A stretch of 64,000 bases of DNA, from NCBI GenBank assembly GCA_014706295.1, contig JACSVZ010000007.1:43724975-43788974 (forward strand). Direction: 5' to 3'. A program made the translations under genes and the position numbers. Position 1 is the stretch's first letter, and every line of letters begins with the position of its first letter. Origin of the DNA: Lycocorax pyrrhopterus obiensis (lineage: Eukaryota > Chordata > Aves > Passeriformes > Paradisaeidae). The notes under the pieces are model-generated. The model worked only from the letters and a program-made list of their open reading frames with translations, searched no databases and had not been told where the DNA came from. Positions 50,001 to 64,000 of this stretch are shown here, in pieces.

Positions 50001-53000
50001 AGGAAAGTGCAAATTCTGTACGTAGTTTTCACATCCCACAGCTTTGAAGAGAAACTGGCAGCTGCCCCCGATGAGAAAAGCAGCTTAGGTTAGCTGTGCA
50101 GTATCATACCCGATGGGGCTACCACAGTACGGCTATAGAAACTGTCAGGAGGAGCAGGAAATCCAATTTCATTCCCTCCTCCCTCGTTGTGAGATAAGAG
50201 AGTTCTGCTATTGCAGGCTAAAGATTACTGATCGTTTCCACATGCACACCCATGTCATGCTCTTTTAACATTCTCATATGAGCACTGGAGATAAACCCCA
50301 TAGCAGGAGAAGTTAAAAACAGACTTGCCCAACTGCAGCAAGAAGGAACAGAAAAACAATAGCTGTAGCAAGAACAATAGAAACAGCTAAATTATTGAAA
50401 AATGTTTGGGATGGGACACACTTTGAGCATCAACCAAATGTAGACAGGTATGAATGATTCCAGCCATTTAATTTTTCTTTACTTCTGACTCACTTGTACC
50501 AGGCCACTTTTACCCCCTGTTGTCAGCAGGGTAGCACCTTACCACTGCTTGGGGACTCAGAATGCTTTATTTCAATGCAAAGGGCAAATCTGACTTACCA
50601 CCACATCCCTGTATGGCTCCTCCATTTAGTCTGCCACCAATTCACTGTTGATGATGACCACATCTTGTTCTAGCCAAGTGTTTGTCCCCTAGGACCCAAC
50701 AGGAGGCCAATACCTAATGTCACATGGATGATACAGATAAATAACCACCCCCATTAATCTCAGTTCCTGTATGCCAAATTCAAACCTTGGCTGTATTATT
50801 GACAAAGTTATTGCCCCTCTTAACTTGCATTGCTGAGTTCTACAAAGTGTTAAAGGCATCCTAGGGATGGACATTTTGGTTCATTTTTACCAACCATCCA
50901 ATGATATGAGTCTTGTAGCTGCAACTTGTGCAAGATCCTCCACCACCTCTCTGAGACAGCAACAAATAAGGACATTGAAAATTCAAGATCGCCTTAACTA
51001 CCACAGTATTGCAGGTGAACATGCCTTTCAGGCTCTGTTATTCAAAGCTCCAGGAGTCACGAAATGAAAATTGGGTTGGTAGCCTGGTATTAGGGTGATC
51101 ATTATGCAAGTTGACAGTTAAGGTCCACTCCTTCTTCAGTGGTACTTGGAATCTTTATGTTTAAGGTTAAACAACTGAACAATAACATGCCACCTAACAT
51201 AAAACTATACTTCACTTTTGCAGAACATAATATGGGCTAATAACTTAGACTAAAGCTAGGGTCTTAGATGTGTTCATTATCGAGTGCAACTGTTCAACTA
51301 GTTAACTGTGAGTCTGAATGCCTATAAAAAGTGTATTTGGTTATGTAAAAATTAGGAAGAAAACAAACCACATTCATCAAACACAAACCCTGTCACCATT
51401 TTAGAAACTTAAGCAGGTTGAAAAATAAAAGGGGAAATAATGGTGCACAAATAATTTGCTGGCTGAGGAAAAACTAATGAATAATTACTTGACAAACATC
51501 ATCACGCAATGGAAAACATATTCATAAATCTTCTTAATTGATGGGAAAAATAATTGAATAAAATCTGAAAAAAAGAATGTGACAAATTAAAATGAAAACC
51601 CCATGTCTGGTTTAAAGTTTTCTCAGGGCAAGGTATTATAGCTGCAAATTCAATAGTCTGGGGTAAGGACCACAAAAACATAGAGTCACATTGCTTTGTT
51701 ACTGCTAGGATAATGAGGTGCAATCTAAATTGCACAGATTTAATAGTCAGAAGGCATTAACAGGTTTTGGTTTCATAAAGTGAGATGAAACCCTTCAGTC
51801 ACCCTCCCAGCTCTCTAGCAGGAGTAAGCTCTCACCTTCCAGCTCTGCAGTGACTCCCAATCTTCCTTCTGCCTGAGTTCTGCGTTGTCAGGGTTTAGTC
51901 ATGATGCTATACACAAGAATTTCAATATGCATGGCCAAGTGGCCAAGGAAAGGACTATTTCTGACTTGGCTGGGCCTGGGTGCACTCTGCAGTACTTCTT
52001 ACGTAGTTTGAGAGCCAGGTGGTCACAGGGAGGCAATGGGATCTCTATTTTTGCTTGGGTGCTCTTCTGTACAAATCATTTATATCTTAGTCAAAAAATA
52101 GGCAGAAACCCAAGACTACTTAGGATTTGAGATCTGCCTTGCTATACCTCTGTTCCTTGGTCCTCCTCTGCTCCACCAGTCTTCAGATGGGTAGAGATGT
52201 AATACACTCTGTTAGCTCCCTCTTTTCTGGTTCATGGCAGTTCATCTAAGTACTTATGAAGTCTTGCCTTGTTTGGCTGGGAATATGTGAAGAAATGGAA
52301 AAGATCTGAAGCAGTGCCAGCAACAACTGTATTTCAGAGGAAAACAATGTCCTTCACTTTGCAGACAATACGTGTCCATGAGTTTGCTTTCGATGCACCC
52401 ACAGACATCCCCACACAGACTGGGCTCCATAGCCTTTATTCTTTACTACTGCTGTAGGTAAATAATAATAATTTTTTTAATTGTTGAAGTATATATTCAT
52501 CTGCAGTGGGTAGCTATTTTCCCTCATGATCCATTAGTTTCTTGTGGATAAAGCACAGCATCAACACATGTGTTGCTGTATCAAACAACTCTTTCCTCTC
52601 ATATTTCTCCTTTAATTAATAATCTAATTTCTCAGTTTGCTGCCACTATTTTTCAATGACCTTTATTCAAAATCACATCGGTGTCTATTTTATCCTCTTT
52701 TGCACACACTAAAACAATCTCCCTTAAAGTCTGGTTCCTTTCTGATTGCTCCTTCCCAGTTTGAAATTTTGAAGGGGGTGAAAGCAGAAAGCAAAAGGGT
52801 TTAACCCACATAGAAGAGACTGTTTTATCTGTATCCTTTGGAATGTATTCAACATTGTACAACCCAAGGAAGTGTGTGCTCTGAGAGACAGAAATCATGC
52901 ACAGGTCAAGCAGAGGACACAAACACAATACTTTGTGGTGCTCTGCACCTACTGAGTTTAAGGCAATGCAGGGAGGTTTCAAAAATATTTTGGCACTGAC

Positions 53001-56000
53001 AAATGAAGCAGTAAAATTCTCAGACATCTCATAAGGACAAGAGTTGGAAGAGCTCTCATCACTTAGAAAATCTTAATCTCTGAATGTCTCGGTTACCAAG
53101 TAATAAAACAGGATACCTCCTCTTGATTAGCAGTTCTTGATGATAATAGAAGTTTTTTTACTAATTTCAAAGGAGGGGGAGGTTGTTAGATGAAATTAAT
53201 CTCACTTTAGTTACATACTTAGAGATGCCAGGTTTCTTCAGCTTTTACTGATCTTGGACTCAGCAGTTAGATATCAAGAATTTCTAAGTATTAGGTCCCA
53301 GGCCAGAAAATCACCCTCTATGCATAACATGTGCTGCATTCCATTCCTTAATTATAATTAATTACCTGTTAAAAGTTTGCTACATGCTAAAATTCTGATC
53401 TTGGGACATTTTACCCTGGGTCATCCTAGACATCAGATTCTTCTAGCCTCTGTAAGCTGTGGTGTTTTGTAATTTTGTCATTCTGTTTCTGATTTACAAA
53501 AGATTTCACCCTTAGTGATCTGTGCTAAATTAACAGTAAATACTCATATTTGATATTTCAGACCTCAGGAAATATCTGAAAGCATCAAATCTGTGTTTAG
53601 ATGTTTCCCCCTCTCCAAGCTCCAGTGAAGTTTACACAGAACCCAAGAGTCTATTTGTCCTCGCTGAAAACTTTCACCAGTCTCTTGTAAACCTGATGTA
53701 AGACCAGCATTCTGAACATTTTTTAAAGTACTCAGAGTAAATTGTGCTCAAAAAGGTGGCACTGCAAGATGTTAGGAAACCAGTGGCTGAGTTGAACAGT
53801 TGAAGACAATGCAGGAGACTGAAATACTGCACAGAGGGACCTCCAGGACCTCTAGATGTAGGCAGCAAGTCTAAAGAGAAGACCTGAAGACCTACAGGCA
53901 ACTTCTGTTCTTTTCCCTACCTGTGAAGTACTCCATGTCGTTCTGTGGCTCTCCGTTTTCTGGGAAATGGGAAAATTTCCATTTCTAAAAGACTTATCCC
54001 AGGGAACAATATGGAAATGACAGATTTTACTTCAGCAAAGCATGAGTGCAGGCAGACTTAGTAGCACTGTCTCAGCATTGGCCCTACACACAGTGGTGTC
54101 TGAAATGCAGGCGGGTGTCTAAGCTCAGGTATAATATCTGCCAGATATCTGTGAACCATTCCTGAGATGATTAAGTATTCCCAGATTCCCTACGAAGGAG
54201 GAGAAATCTACAGAGACGTCTCAGAAACATCACACTCAGGCAACTGGACCTAGCAAAACTGGAAGAGACTATTGCTGGCAACAAGCGGTTTCCATGAACA
54301 GCCATTTTGGTGTGTCTACAGCCAAGATGCAGAGGGCAACAGTTAAAACAGAGACACACATGTTGGTTCAACAGGAAAATTATGTGCTCGGCAAAGTTCA
54401 AACACCCGGGGTAGCCACAAGCAGACTGGGAAAAGGAGCACCTCCAACACTTCTGCAGAAGTTGTTACTCTACCACCTAAATAAACCAAAACAGCTCTTT
54501 GGGAGCTGGATGTATGTGAATCATAAAAATCCTGCCAATTGGGCTTTGCATTGGGGTGAGACTTGGTATCCCACTGGCTGTTTGATTTTCTTATTAAAAT
54601 TGTAAAGTTCTGTACTGTGTTGGTTTTATTTTATAGATGGAAAATGTTAGCCTAATTAATATTACTGCAAGGAACATTAAGGTTATTAGTATTCAAGCTT
54701 TCTGGCATAAAATAAGCATCAGTTTGAATAAGGAAGAAATCTTCTGGAATACAGAGATACAATTGTTTATACTGCAGAAATGTTACACCTTTTGATGAAG
54801 CATTCAGATCCAGCTGCTGTCAAAGTCTAAACAGGCTGTGGATATGTTACAGCATGGCTGTTTTTACTTCCTTTGGCAGCAATTTAGCCTCTCATCAGAC
54901 ATCCACTTAACAAGTAATTTTTTCACTCTTAGCAAACAACAGCAATCTAACATGTAAGAGACCCTATCCAGGTATTATGGTTGATTGCATAAATGGTTAA
55001 TGCCTGTAGTTCAAAAGAAGTGATTAGTAAACTAAAAGCTGCTAATGGAAAGCCCTGAGCAGAGATCTTGACAGAGATCAGATTCCATTTAAAACAAAAA
55101 GCCACATTGATTCCTTCCCACACACTCAAGATGAATTTGAGAAATAAAGGTATCACAACAGGGGTACATTTAAATTGGACTGGCTTCTGAATGTGCTCAG
55201 AATACCAAGACAGTGGTGGCACTGGATGAAAGAGCTACACTACTGAGAACAAACAGACACATAAGAGACCACATACAAAATTACATCATAAACTTGGACA
55301 GAGCTGCGCTGTCATTCTGTGCTTTCAGCAAAGGGCAGAAGTGCAGCCCCGTTGGGCTGGGTACACTGTTGAACAGAACCACAGAAAATCTGGTGACAGT
55401 GTTCGCCCCTTTCATCTCACCCTAGCACAGCTTCTTTGTTTAATACTAGACACCACAAAAACCCCGTCCTACACAGTGTGGTCTGGATACAGCCCTTGAC
55501 AGTTACCTGATTTTAACTGTGTTACTGAGAAGGAGTATTGCTTGATTGCTTGATGGCGTAATCAAGGCTAGTTGCCCTGAGCAGTTTTCCATAAAATATG
55601 TAATTTCTAGTGTCACACTTCCAGTGGGTGCAGTTATAAACCCAGATTCTCATTTCTGCTCAGACACAGACAATCATTCTAAATGCTTCCTGCTCCGTGT
55701 TGCAGATAGTTACTATACCTCACCCTGGAGGGAAGTAATACAGATTAGTAAAAATTTAGGAAACATATTTTTATCTATTTACATTAAAGCTGTTATAAAG
55801 ATACAGAACTGATTTCAACATTACAGAACTCCTACAAACACTTGATTATTATATCTATGTCCTTTGTTTAAAAACACCTTTGAACACACACACATATCTC
55901 AAGTGGCTCTAAATTTGTGACTGCGTGACAGTAAATCCAAATAGAAGAATTAGAAAATCTGGGCCTGCATTGTCCCTCGTGTTTCCCAAGTTTGCCCCAC

Positions 56001-59000
56001 TGTCCTCATTCTTGGCAACATCTGCAAACTTCAGCAGCTTGAAATGGTATGCTTCTTTGGGTCTCTTATACCCAAGGCAAAGATAAGTGTGGTCCTCATC
56101 TTGCTGACTTTTTCTAACTCTTATCTTTCACTAACATCCCCTGTGTCCTATAAGTCTCCAAGATAATCTTTAATCCATGTCACAAGTCCTAACCCTTATG
56201 TCAAGCTCACTGACTTACCTGATCAATCTTTTTGACCCTCTTTTTTTTTTCCCTTTGCTGTACCCTTAGCAAACTACATAAATGTCCTTCACATCTCACC
56301 CTCGTCTCCTCCTTCAGTAAGGTATTTAGAGGACCTGGCATCTCAAGTGCATGGGTCATACCTGGACTTTTTTTCCCTAGGAAAGCTCTTTTTCCAAGCT
56401 GTTCTTAAATCACTTAACCCAAGGTAAGTATTTTTATCTTGTGTTTTCAAACAGAGACTCAAAGTCAGACTTCTGACTGATGCTTACTTTGTGCGTGACC
56501 TTAGATAAGTCAGCAAGCCACTGCTTCAGTTTGTCATTTTGTACAATGAAAATAGAGCCCACAAGTTTCAGAATTAGAGGAATTAAATGACCAGCTTGAT
56601 ATATCTTTAAAAGAAACTCTGAGAAGTTAGAAGACAGGGAGGACAGCTTTTTCTGAATATGAGGCTTGTTGAGATGCTGCATATTGATTTCAGTAGGAAA
56701 TTAGAAGTCCAAATGAGAGATCACAGTCAAGATTACTTCATGTATCGAAATTCAAGTTCTGTACCATATTGTTTGTCATATAGATGGGGTAATTGAAGCA
56801 CAGTGACTGATTTCTCCCAAAAAGGAGAAATAGGAGGATATTGGGAGAGAGAAGGAGAGAAATTAAATTCCAATTTAGAAAATTTCACATTCATCAGATT
56901 ATATTCCGTAGTAAAAGGTATATTTTCCTGGCAATCACTAAGAAAAATGCCAAGAATCTGAGCTTCCAGCCTTGACCTAGATTATTTCTTTGACACTGTC
57001 CAATAATTAATTCCTTTCCTGATGAAATATTAGAAATCTTAAGCTCCTAAAATGACTATATCTTTTTGGCGTCACTAAGCCTGAGAATTGCACTTCTCCA
57101 TGAATAAGGAGTATATGGTCATTAAAACAATACAGCCTTTGACAGGGGTGTAAATGTTAACATAGAGAATTCCTACAGCTTCTCAGCACTAACAACACTG
57201 GCTGTCACTACTGTCATTTGTAGTGTTCTGAAAGAGGCAGTTTGGTCCCCCTTATACATCTATGCATTCATATTGCATATTTATTGCATATTTACAATTT
57301 ATTTGAACTATTGCGTGTGTACAAATTGTACTGACCATTTAGCATGATCTTTATATTTCTTTCAGTTCAACTCATAATTTGGCATTATTTTAGGCATTCT
57401 ACAGCTTTGTTCTATGCGGATTCTCATACAGAGAGAATTTCAAAGAAGTCGTATTATTTTCAGATAAACTCCTTCTAGTAATCTGTTTTTTGAGCTGCCT
57501 TGGCTTTGAGTGCCTGCCCCATGAGTCAAGGTTACTGCAATATTTGAATAACAACCTTTTCGTAGCCAAAACCCTTATCCATGTGCAGAGGGGATCATGC
57601 ACTGCACAGAGCCCATTTATTGCATTGCCATCAGCCACCAGCTCCAAGGAGAGGCAGCATTAAAGACACAAGTGGAAGAGACAGGAAGAAAGAGGTGAGT
57701 CCCTGCACAAGGCCACATACCAAAATGCACCAGAGAAGCAGAAACTCTCAAGAGTTTCTCCAGAGAAATGCCTCTCTGCATTGCCTTTGTTCCATGTCCC
57801 AAAGTCTGACCTAAAGAGAAGGTTCAGATAGAGATGAATCACTGGCTATGAACCTGAATCAGAGAGAGGGTTTTCAGAGGTGGTGGGAAGTGTCCGGCAA
57901 AATAGTAGTGCTCTGATAAGCAGCTTGTTCTGCAGGAGAGAGAAAATTCTTGATGCTTTTCCTCTATGGTTTAGTTTTTTTTCTTTCACTGATCTCAAAA
58001 GCTTCAGTGCTTCCAGTGCTCCCCTTCCCTCATGGCAGGTCATCACTGAGAGTCCTCCAGCTAGGAGAGCTGACAGCACTGTCCATCAATACCACTCTCA
58101 GAATCAGCAATAGGGACCTGCGCAAGGAAGAAAACAGCTACTCAGGAAGCATCTAAATCCTTTTTCAGACATGCAAGCAAAGAGGGAGAGAGCAAAATGC
58201 ATAAAAAGAACAGTGGTCTCCAAATCAGCTGGCAGTCAGGATCAGCCAAATCCAGCATCCAGATGTTTCTCATGAGCATCTTCACAGGAGAGCCTGGGCT
58301 CCAGCACAATCATGAGTTCTTAGTTCAAAAAACTTGATTTCCTCTTTCAGAAGAGCAGCAACTCCAGGGAAGAACAACTTTACAATGAATCGGGACACCC
58401 TGAGAAATGTCCTTCACATGATTTAGTCCAGTGACAATACTCTTGGGAGTTGTCATGCAAAAACAGAGATGGGAGGGAGAGATGAGAGAAATGTATGAAA
58501 TGGGGAGATTTTACAGCGTTGGAATACTTATTGAAGTGCTTTACTCTTATAAAATGTAGTCAACAGTGGCAGAAGCTTTTCTTTTTCTTTCCCCCTTTTT
58601 CCCAAGTAACTCACATTAATTACTGTCACCAGCCTTCTGGGCGCAGTCTTCATCTCAAGGACAGTGACTTTGGTAATACATCCTGGGGAAGCTATGAAAT
58701 AGCTCTTAGGTTGATAAATTTAAAAAGAAAATCAAAAGTAAAATAATTTGTCCATCTTTTCCCAGCAGAGTTTATGTCAGGTAAGAAAACTGCCATCTTT
58801 CTGCTTTGTTTTGGCTTTTTAGCTGTGATAGTTCATTAAGACCAGTACTTTCTTCACTGCAGTCACTCTGTATCTGAGCTCCAGCCATCACTCCAATGGC
58901 AGTGCCTCAGTAAGCAGAAAAATGTATGTGGATATACATTTGCAAGATCCCTTAGCTCCCAGGTTTCCTGGACTGCAGAATTATCCTTTCTTTCCACACA

Positions 59001-60537
59001 GAAAATCACTTAACTACCCCTCCTTCTTATCTTTAGGAGCTCCCTGTATGCCACAGATACCAGATGTCTTTGCTTTTAGTCACAGAGTAACTGATTCCTA
59101 CCTAGTCCTAGATCAAACCTTCCCTTTTGAAAGGTAAAAAAGCACCGTTTCAGTTCCCATCCTTGCTCCCAGGCTCACTGTGTGCCTATCTACACCCGGT
59201 GATCTGCACCGTGCTCATTGCTCAGAAAGTTCTTAAACTTATTTCTAGAATGTTCCTTTGAGCCTGTGTGGAGGCAGCTTGTCCCAAGAAAGCGCAGTAC
59301 CTTGCAGAGCCGGGCCCTGTGAACAGTCTGGAAACGGAGGGTGAAAAATTAACTGTAGGAGTTACTCAGCATTTTGTACGGGTAGTCCTTTTTAGTAGCT
59401 GACACAGACCTGCTTTAATTATGGGAAGAGGTGCCTAAAACATCTGTAAGGATTAAGGCATTTCTTTATTCTGCATCCTCCGCACTTTGCACTTTTCACC
59501 TGCTGCATCTAGGAGAGATTTTGGAGTGTATTTAGTAGGTAATTACCCTGGAACTGCAGATGCAGTTATAAAATGTGAAACTGGCCATATTTTCACTCTT
59601 CCTCTTTATGAACAGCCACAAACCATCCCCTGTCCAATCAACAGCCCTTAAACCTGAGTGATGATATGTGACCAGCTCCGCTGAAGATGTTATCCGTTCA
59701 TGCGAGAAATAAGCAGACACAATTGTTGGCGATAATTAGTTTGCACTCCACAGACTTGTCACGATCCTTGGCACTGGTAGCCACTTAACAAGAGTGCAAC
59801 AGCCTGTTATTCTGAGAGCAGGGAGCTTCTGCACGCACCAAGCCTTGCAACAAATGCCCAGCATTTTCATTTACACGCTTCCTCATGAGAGCTGCTTTGC
59901 ACAAGGTGTAGCCAAAGACTGGACTTCACAGCTGCTCTCTTCAAAAGAAGCATTCACACCTGCTCCAGAAAAATGCAGGTGTGAACTTGAAGTAAATCCA
60001 GAAAAATCAGTGTGGCTATTCCAGATGTACATCAGTGACAAACTAAAAACGGCTTCAGACATCTAAAAATACTATTCTTAGCTGAAATGACAATCTTTCA
60101 TATCTGTCAAGCTATTGATATAGCACCTGAATATCATGGTGGATGACAGTGAACATGAAAGGTATTAAGGAGACTTTCTAATCTAATTTCCATTTCTTAT
60201 CACTCCACATTTTTAATTCCTCAGTGTGACAATGAATGTTTGTCAGTCAACATCCCAAATTTTTAGTCAGTTTTAGTTTCCATTTTTCCCATATGAACAG
60301 TTACACTGCTAGTTCTTAAACTTCTGCTGACATTTTGTGTCATGAAAACTTTGTTTAAAATGGATATCTCATTGTATATAACGGATAGAATGGCAAGCTT
60401 TGTTTAAAGTGGATATCTTATTTCAGACCATTACAAAGTTCTATACACCCTATTTGGGCTTACACATTACATAGAACCAAAATCCTCATCCAGACAGTAT
60501 AGAAACAATGGCTTGCAAATACCAGTGCTGACAGATC
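47080..60537. other. Intergenic sequence
   Basis: AT-rich, with an AT-only stretch at about 47,447-47,512 containing two near copies of AATATATTATTTAT. No transposon family, RNA gene or conserved coding segment was recognised. Minus-strand frames at 52.65-53.03 kb and others lack recognisable features. Confidence 0.5.
60349..60421. repeat. Direct repeat, 49-bp spacing
   Basis: CTTTGTTTAAAATGGATATC at 60,349 recurs as CTTTGTTTAAAGTGGATATC at 60,398, followed by CTCATT and TTATTT respectively. A small degenerate duplication. Confidence 0.8.
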
Positions 60538-63222
60538 TTGGTACTTCTTACCATGGTTATATTTTTTCCTCATGATACAGCTTCTAACTTAAAAAAAAAA
60601 AATGTCCAAAATAGTAAAAAGTTTCTTAACCATTTTGAACCAACTCAAATAATTATAGGGAGTATTGCACGGAAAACTGAAGCTTTTTTTTTCCTCCGAG
60701 GTGTGATGCAAGAGGGAAACAGATTTTTATTTTTAAGTGTTAATAGAGAAAGCAGGCATTCTTCTAAGCTCAAAACCAGAGCTCAACACAGGCTAGTAGT
60801 ATATACAGCAGGAGCACAATACTGCATCTCTTGGAGGGGGCGGCATAAGACCCTTATAAAACATAGCAGCTTGGAACTGGGCAAGCAACTCTGGGGAAAT
60901 ACTAAAAGGCAACAACAAAGGAAAAATCATGAAAGTCGTAATGTTATTTTAAGGAGACTACTACATGCTGATGCTCACGATCATAAAAGGATCCTCATAG
61001 CACTGAAGAGATTTGTTTCAAACCTCCTTCTGCAGGAAAGCCATTGTGATGATATAAAAGGTCCTGACTCCTGTAATTTATAAGATATGTCCAAGCTGTG
61101 AAAAAATGAAACATTCTACAAATCAGTTTAATGGAGGTCATCATAGAAATTATCTTTGTGAACTTGAAACTGTCTGACTAAGCATGGTGTGCTGTGGCTT
61201 ATGATGGAGCTGCACAACTGCATGAGGGGTTGGTGGCCACAAAAAGGCTTTAACTCCTTTGCCCTCATTTTGGGGTTCACAGTGTTTGTATTACATCCCA
61301 TGAAACCCACAAAGTTTCAAGTACATACCCTCAAAGCTAAATTATCAACAATGAGTAGTTCAGAACCTTAATAACAGTAAGGCATCTACCCATCTTGTGC
61401 TTTCCAGCCTGCTGCAACAACAGCTGTCAGGCCGGTGCATGTGAGCATGCAGACCACAGAGAACACAAACATGAAAGCACAGCCCTCAAACATCTTCAGA
61501 TGTCAGTGAGCTCAGGGCCAGGCATCACGTCAAAATAAAGAACGAGGAAAAGATTTTTTTCATATGGTAATTCTCCTAAAAGAGTGCAGGTGTATGGGTA
61601 TAACTAAAATAAAAATCAAGCTTTCAAATTACTGTCTGCAAGGAGTTAAGAGACAGTCTCTTTCAGGTTAAGCATTCAACTGCTACTTTGAAATTAAAGA
61701 GTTTTCTGTTTTAACTTCAGAAGCATGGTTTGCCTTAACTTATATAGCAGAACCCTCTCCATGTGACTGAGCCCCCGCTTCAAACACAGTGAGCACTGAC
61801 AGCCATTCAGAGAATACACATACTAGTAAACATTTCTTTCCATGGCAAGAGGAACTGCACAGCACAGGTCAACAAAATTTGCCAAGCTATTAAGTTACAT
61901 TCAGTTTGCAAATATAATTTCAACAAATATTTGTCTTTTCAAAGATCCTAGAGAGCTTGTTTAGTTTAGGAAGGAGAACACAACCATCTGCTGGGAGACA
62001 AAACAAGCAGCTTTGAAGCAGCCTGAACTCCCCCTGAGAAGCTCACTGTTCAAATATCAAAAGGCACAGGGTACTGGGTATGGTTTGCAGGTTAAGATTT
62101 GCTCAGAGTTTGATGTTCTCCAAACTGAAGCAATCAACTCCGAAACCTCACTTACAAGGCCAAAAAAGTAATAGCCAGATACCTTATTGACTTTTTGTAG
62201 TTTAGAATGCCCTGGCAGGAATTTAATCTTATCATTCATATTTTCCTATCATGATTATTTACTCTTATTCCTTTTCTTTTCCTCTGATAAAATTTTATGT
62301 TGCATCCCTTTGGGCTTATTTCCCTTGCACAGAAAGAAACGGGGGAAAAAATCAAGACTTATTATGAAATCCTGGAGGAGTAGTTTCTCAGTTTTTTGGA
62401 AGAGAATGCTAGAGGAGAGGGTCTCAAGTAAAAATTGCTTAAGCCTTTGAAGTAGAGACTCTCAGAGATTGAATCTAGCACTTTACTTGATGTCAAACAA
62501 GGCCTGGAAACTCATGAACTGCATTTGAGGGGAAAAAAGATCTTCAGCTGAACAGTCACTTCTATATTTTTGTGTAATACCTGGCTATCAATTGCAAACA
62601 AGTCTGCTCACCAGAACTGATGAACTTTCAGTGCAGCATGGCACTGGAAGAGCCAGTGCAAAAGAGAAAGGTTAAGAAAGGAGCTTTTCCACTCAATGAG
62701 GAAAAGACATTCAAGATGGCCATAGAAAGGCCGGTTATGTGAAGCATAAATTTAGTGAGAAAGTATACATTGTAGCTGTCTTGACAAATCAAAAGAGCAA
62801 GTGTACAAGACCTGCAAACCTTTTGAAAAGAGTTTCTCAGTTTGTTTGTTTGTTTTGAAGGATTTTTCCCCCTTCAGAAGGGAGCAGATTCAGAATGTCA
62901 CACTCATTATTTTTCAACAAAGTTGACATCAGAATAGGTCTAGCAATAACATCCTCATGCAAGGTTTAAAAACGAGCTTTTTCAACCATAAAATTACTAA
63001 TTGTCTGCCTTGTAAAAAGATAAAGAAAATGAATGTTTCATTACTGTCAAGCTCTTGATATCTTGTTTTATATGGAGAAAAATTAACCAGTTTCAGCTAC
63101 ACAAATGTGAAAACTTGAGATATGTCATTAAGCTTTCCTGCAAGAAATCATAAAGAGCTGATTGTCTTTATTTTTTAATTGAACTTCTTTCAGTCTGGCA
63201 TACAGCTTCTCTCCTAAAAACT
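60538..63222. other. Intergenic sequence
   Basis: Includes an open frame at 60,538-61,083 (+) that begins at TTG and crosses an A run; it shows no family features and I do not call it a gene. Nothing else was recognised. Confidence 0.5.
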
Positions 63223-63852
63223 GTGGCACTGGAGCAGTTTCTGAAAAGAATGCTATCAAAAAGTTATTGCAAAGGGATCGGAGGGCCTGGATATTCAGTC
63301 CTTTTTTCAGCTTTGTCACCATTTTCTTTTGTGCCTTTGAGGAAATTGTTTACCTTCTCTGATCTGGTAGAGCTGAGGACATTTTGCAGAGTGCACACCA
63401 AGAAAAGAAAAGTTGATACAGTGCAGCATGCAAATGACAAAAAACTCGTGTGCAAGAAAGACCAACTGCAAGATGTATCTACTGCCTTGAGCACCTATGA
63501 GGATCCAACAAACTGCACATCTGCTTTAAAAACCACAGAACTGAAAAGGAACTATGAGAAGGATTACCTGAAGGAGGCTGTACTGAATTTGACCCTCGCA
63601 ATTTTCAGCCTTGTGCTCCCCCTACAATGTCTGGTTACAGCTGCCAAGGATAGGCTATGTGACAGCCACAGTGCTCAGGTTTTGTTGATGCAGACTGACT
63701 TACACACAGTAATCTGGGCTGGTTTAATTATTTTTCTTTCTACTTATGTGTGCATTTCTGATGACTGCATCAGTGTAAATAGTTATAATGTTAACCTCTT
63801 GATGATTTTACCACCACTACTCTCAGTCGTATGGCATTGGAAATACTTATAG
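63223..63852 (+). other. Long unassigned open frame, 209 codons
   Basis: The longest unexplained open frame in the window. It opens at GTG, with the first ATG at 63,250, and ends at TAG 63,850-63,852. The first half is basic (THTKKRKVD-like: HTKKRKVDTVQHANDKK); the second half has two hydrophobic stretches, LNLTLAIFSLVLPLQCLV and VIWAGLIIFLSTYVCI. I do not recognise a family, and there is no CpG-rich promoter. A chance frame or an eroded retro-copy are both possible. Confidence 0.15.
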
Positions 63853-64000
63853 CCATAGCATGTGCCTGCAAATTTCTTTGAAATCCTCTGATGAATATAA
63901 GCAGTAACCTTCCAGCAAATTTTGAAGGATCTATTCAGCACTGAATTTTATGATCTGGCATATGCAATGTATATTTGTAAGAAGCAAAGGAACTTAGGAA
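63853..64000. other. Window end, nothing recognised
   Basis: AT-rich sequence without supportable features. Confidence 0.5.

Noticed and set aside
60538..61083. 181-codon + strand frame
   Set aside because: Non-ATG start, crosses an A run encoding a lysine string, no recognisable family or splice context. Most likely chance.
1..64000. tRNA, rRNA, CRISPR array, prokaryotic operon or intact virus/ERV
   Set aside because: None seen. The composition, introns and CR1 repeats are those of a bird chromosome, and no LTR pair or retroviral coding was recognised.

Overview
The window is vertebrate nuclear DNA, almost certainly avian. It carries several CR1 LINE fragments, two of them ending in or starting from the bird-type ATTCTATGATTCT tail, and its only recognisable protein-coding sequence is the 3' end of a neurexin gene. 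The C-terminal tail read from the sequence ([20 protein letters not shown], then a lysine-rich stretch ending EYYV) matches neurexin-3 (NRXN3) rather than NRXN1 or NRXN2. The gene runs on the + strand.

Layout. Positions 1-22,525 are NRXN3 intron: AT-rich, with three CR1 fragments (14.9, 17.7 and 19.9 kb) and a T-rich, UTR-like stretch at 2.0-3.6 kb. At 22,526 a strong acceptor opens a short phase-1 reading frame of 44 complete codons that ends in a small-residue/proline/hydrophobic tail and a TAA. I read this as the alternative NRXN3 exon at splice site 5 whose inclusion replaces the transmembrane segment with a GPI-type (or secreted) C-terminus. It is followed by about 2 kb of AU-rich 3'UTR-like sequence with AATAAA signals. 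Intron resumes to 31,763. The main last exon, 31,764 to about 35,360, encodes the stalk, the transmembrane helix and the cytoplasmic tail with its PDZ ligand, then about 2.7 kb of 3'UTR. It contains two further internal acceptor-like sites in the same phase, so one exon can give three stalk lengths.

From about 35.4 kb to the end is sequence downstream of NRXN3 with two more CR1 fragments and no recognised gene. A 92-bp exon-like block at 47.0 kb and an unexplained long open frame at 63.2-63.9 kb deserve a look.

Working together: an upstream donor, outside the window, can join the GPI-type exon at 22.5 kb or one of three acceptors in the last exon. All four are phase 1. The window is therefore the switch that decides whether neurexin-3 is membrane-spanning with a long, medium or short stalk, or lipid-anchored/soluble. 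No tRNA, rRNA, CRISPR array or bacterial feature was seen.
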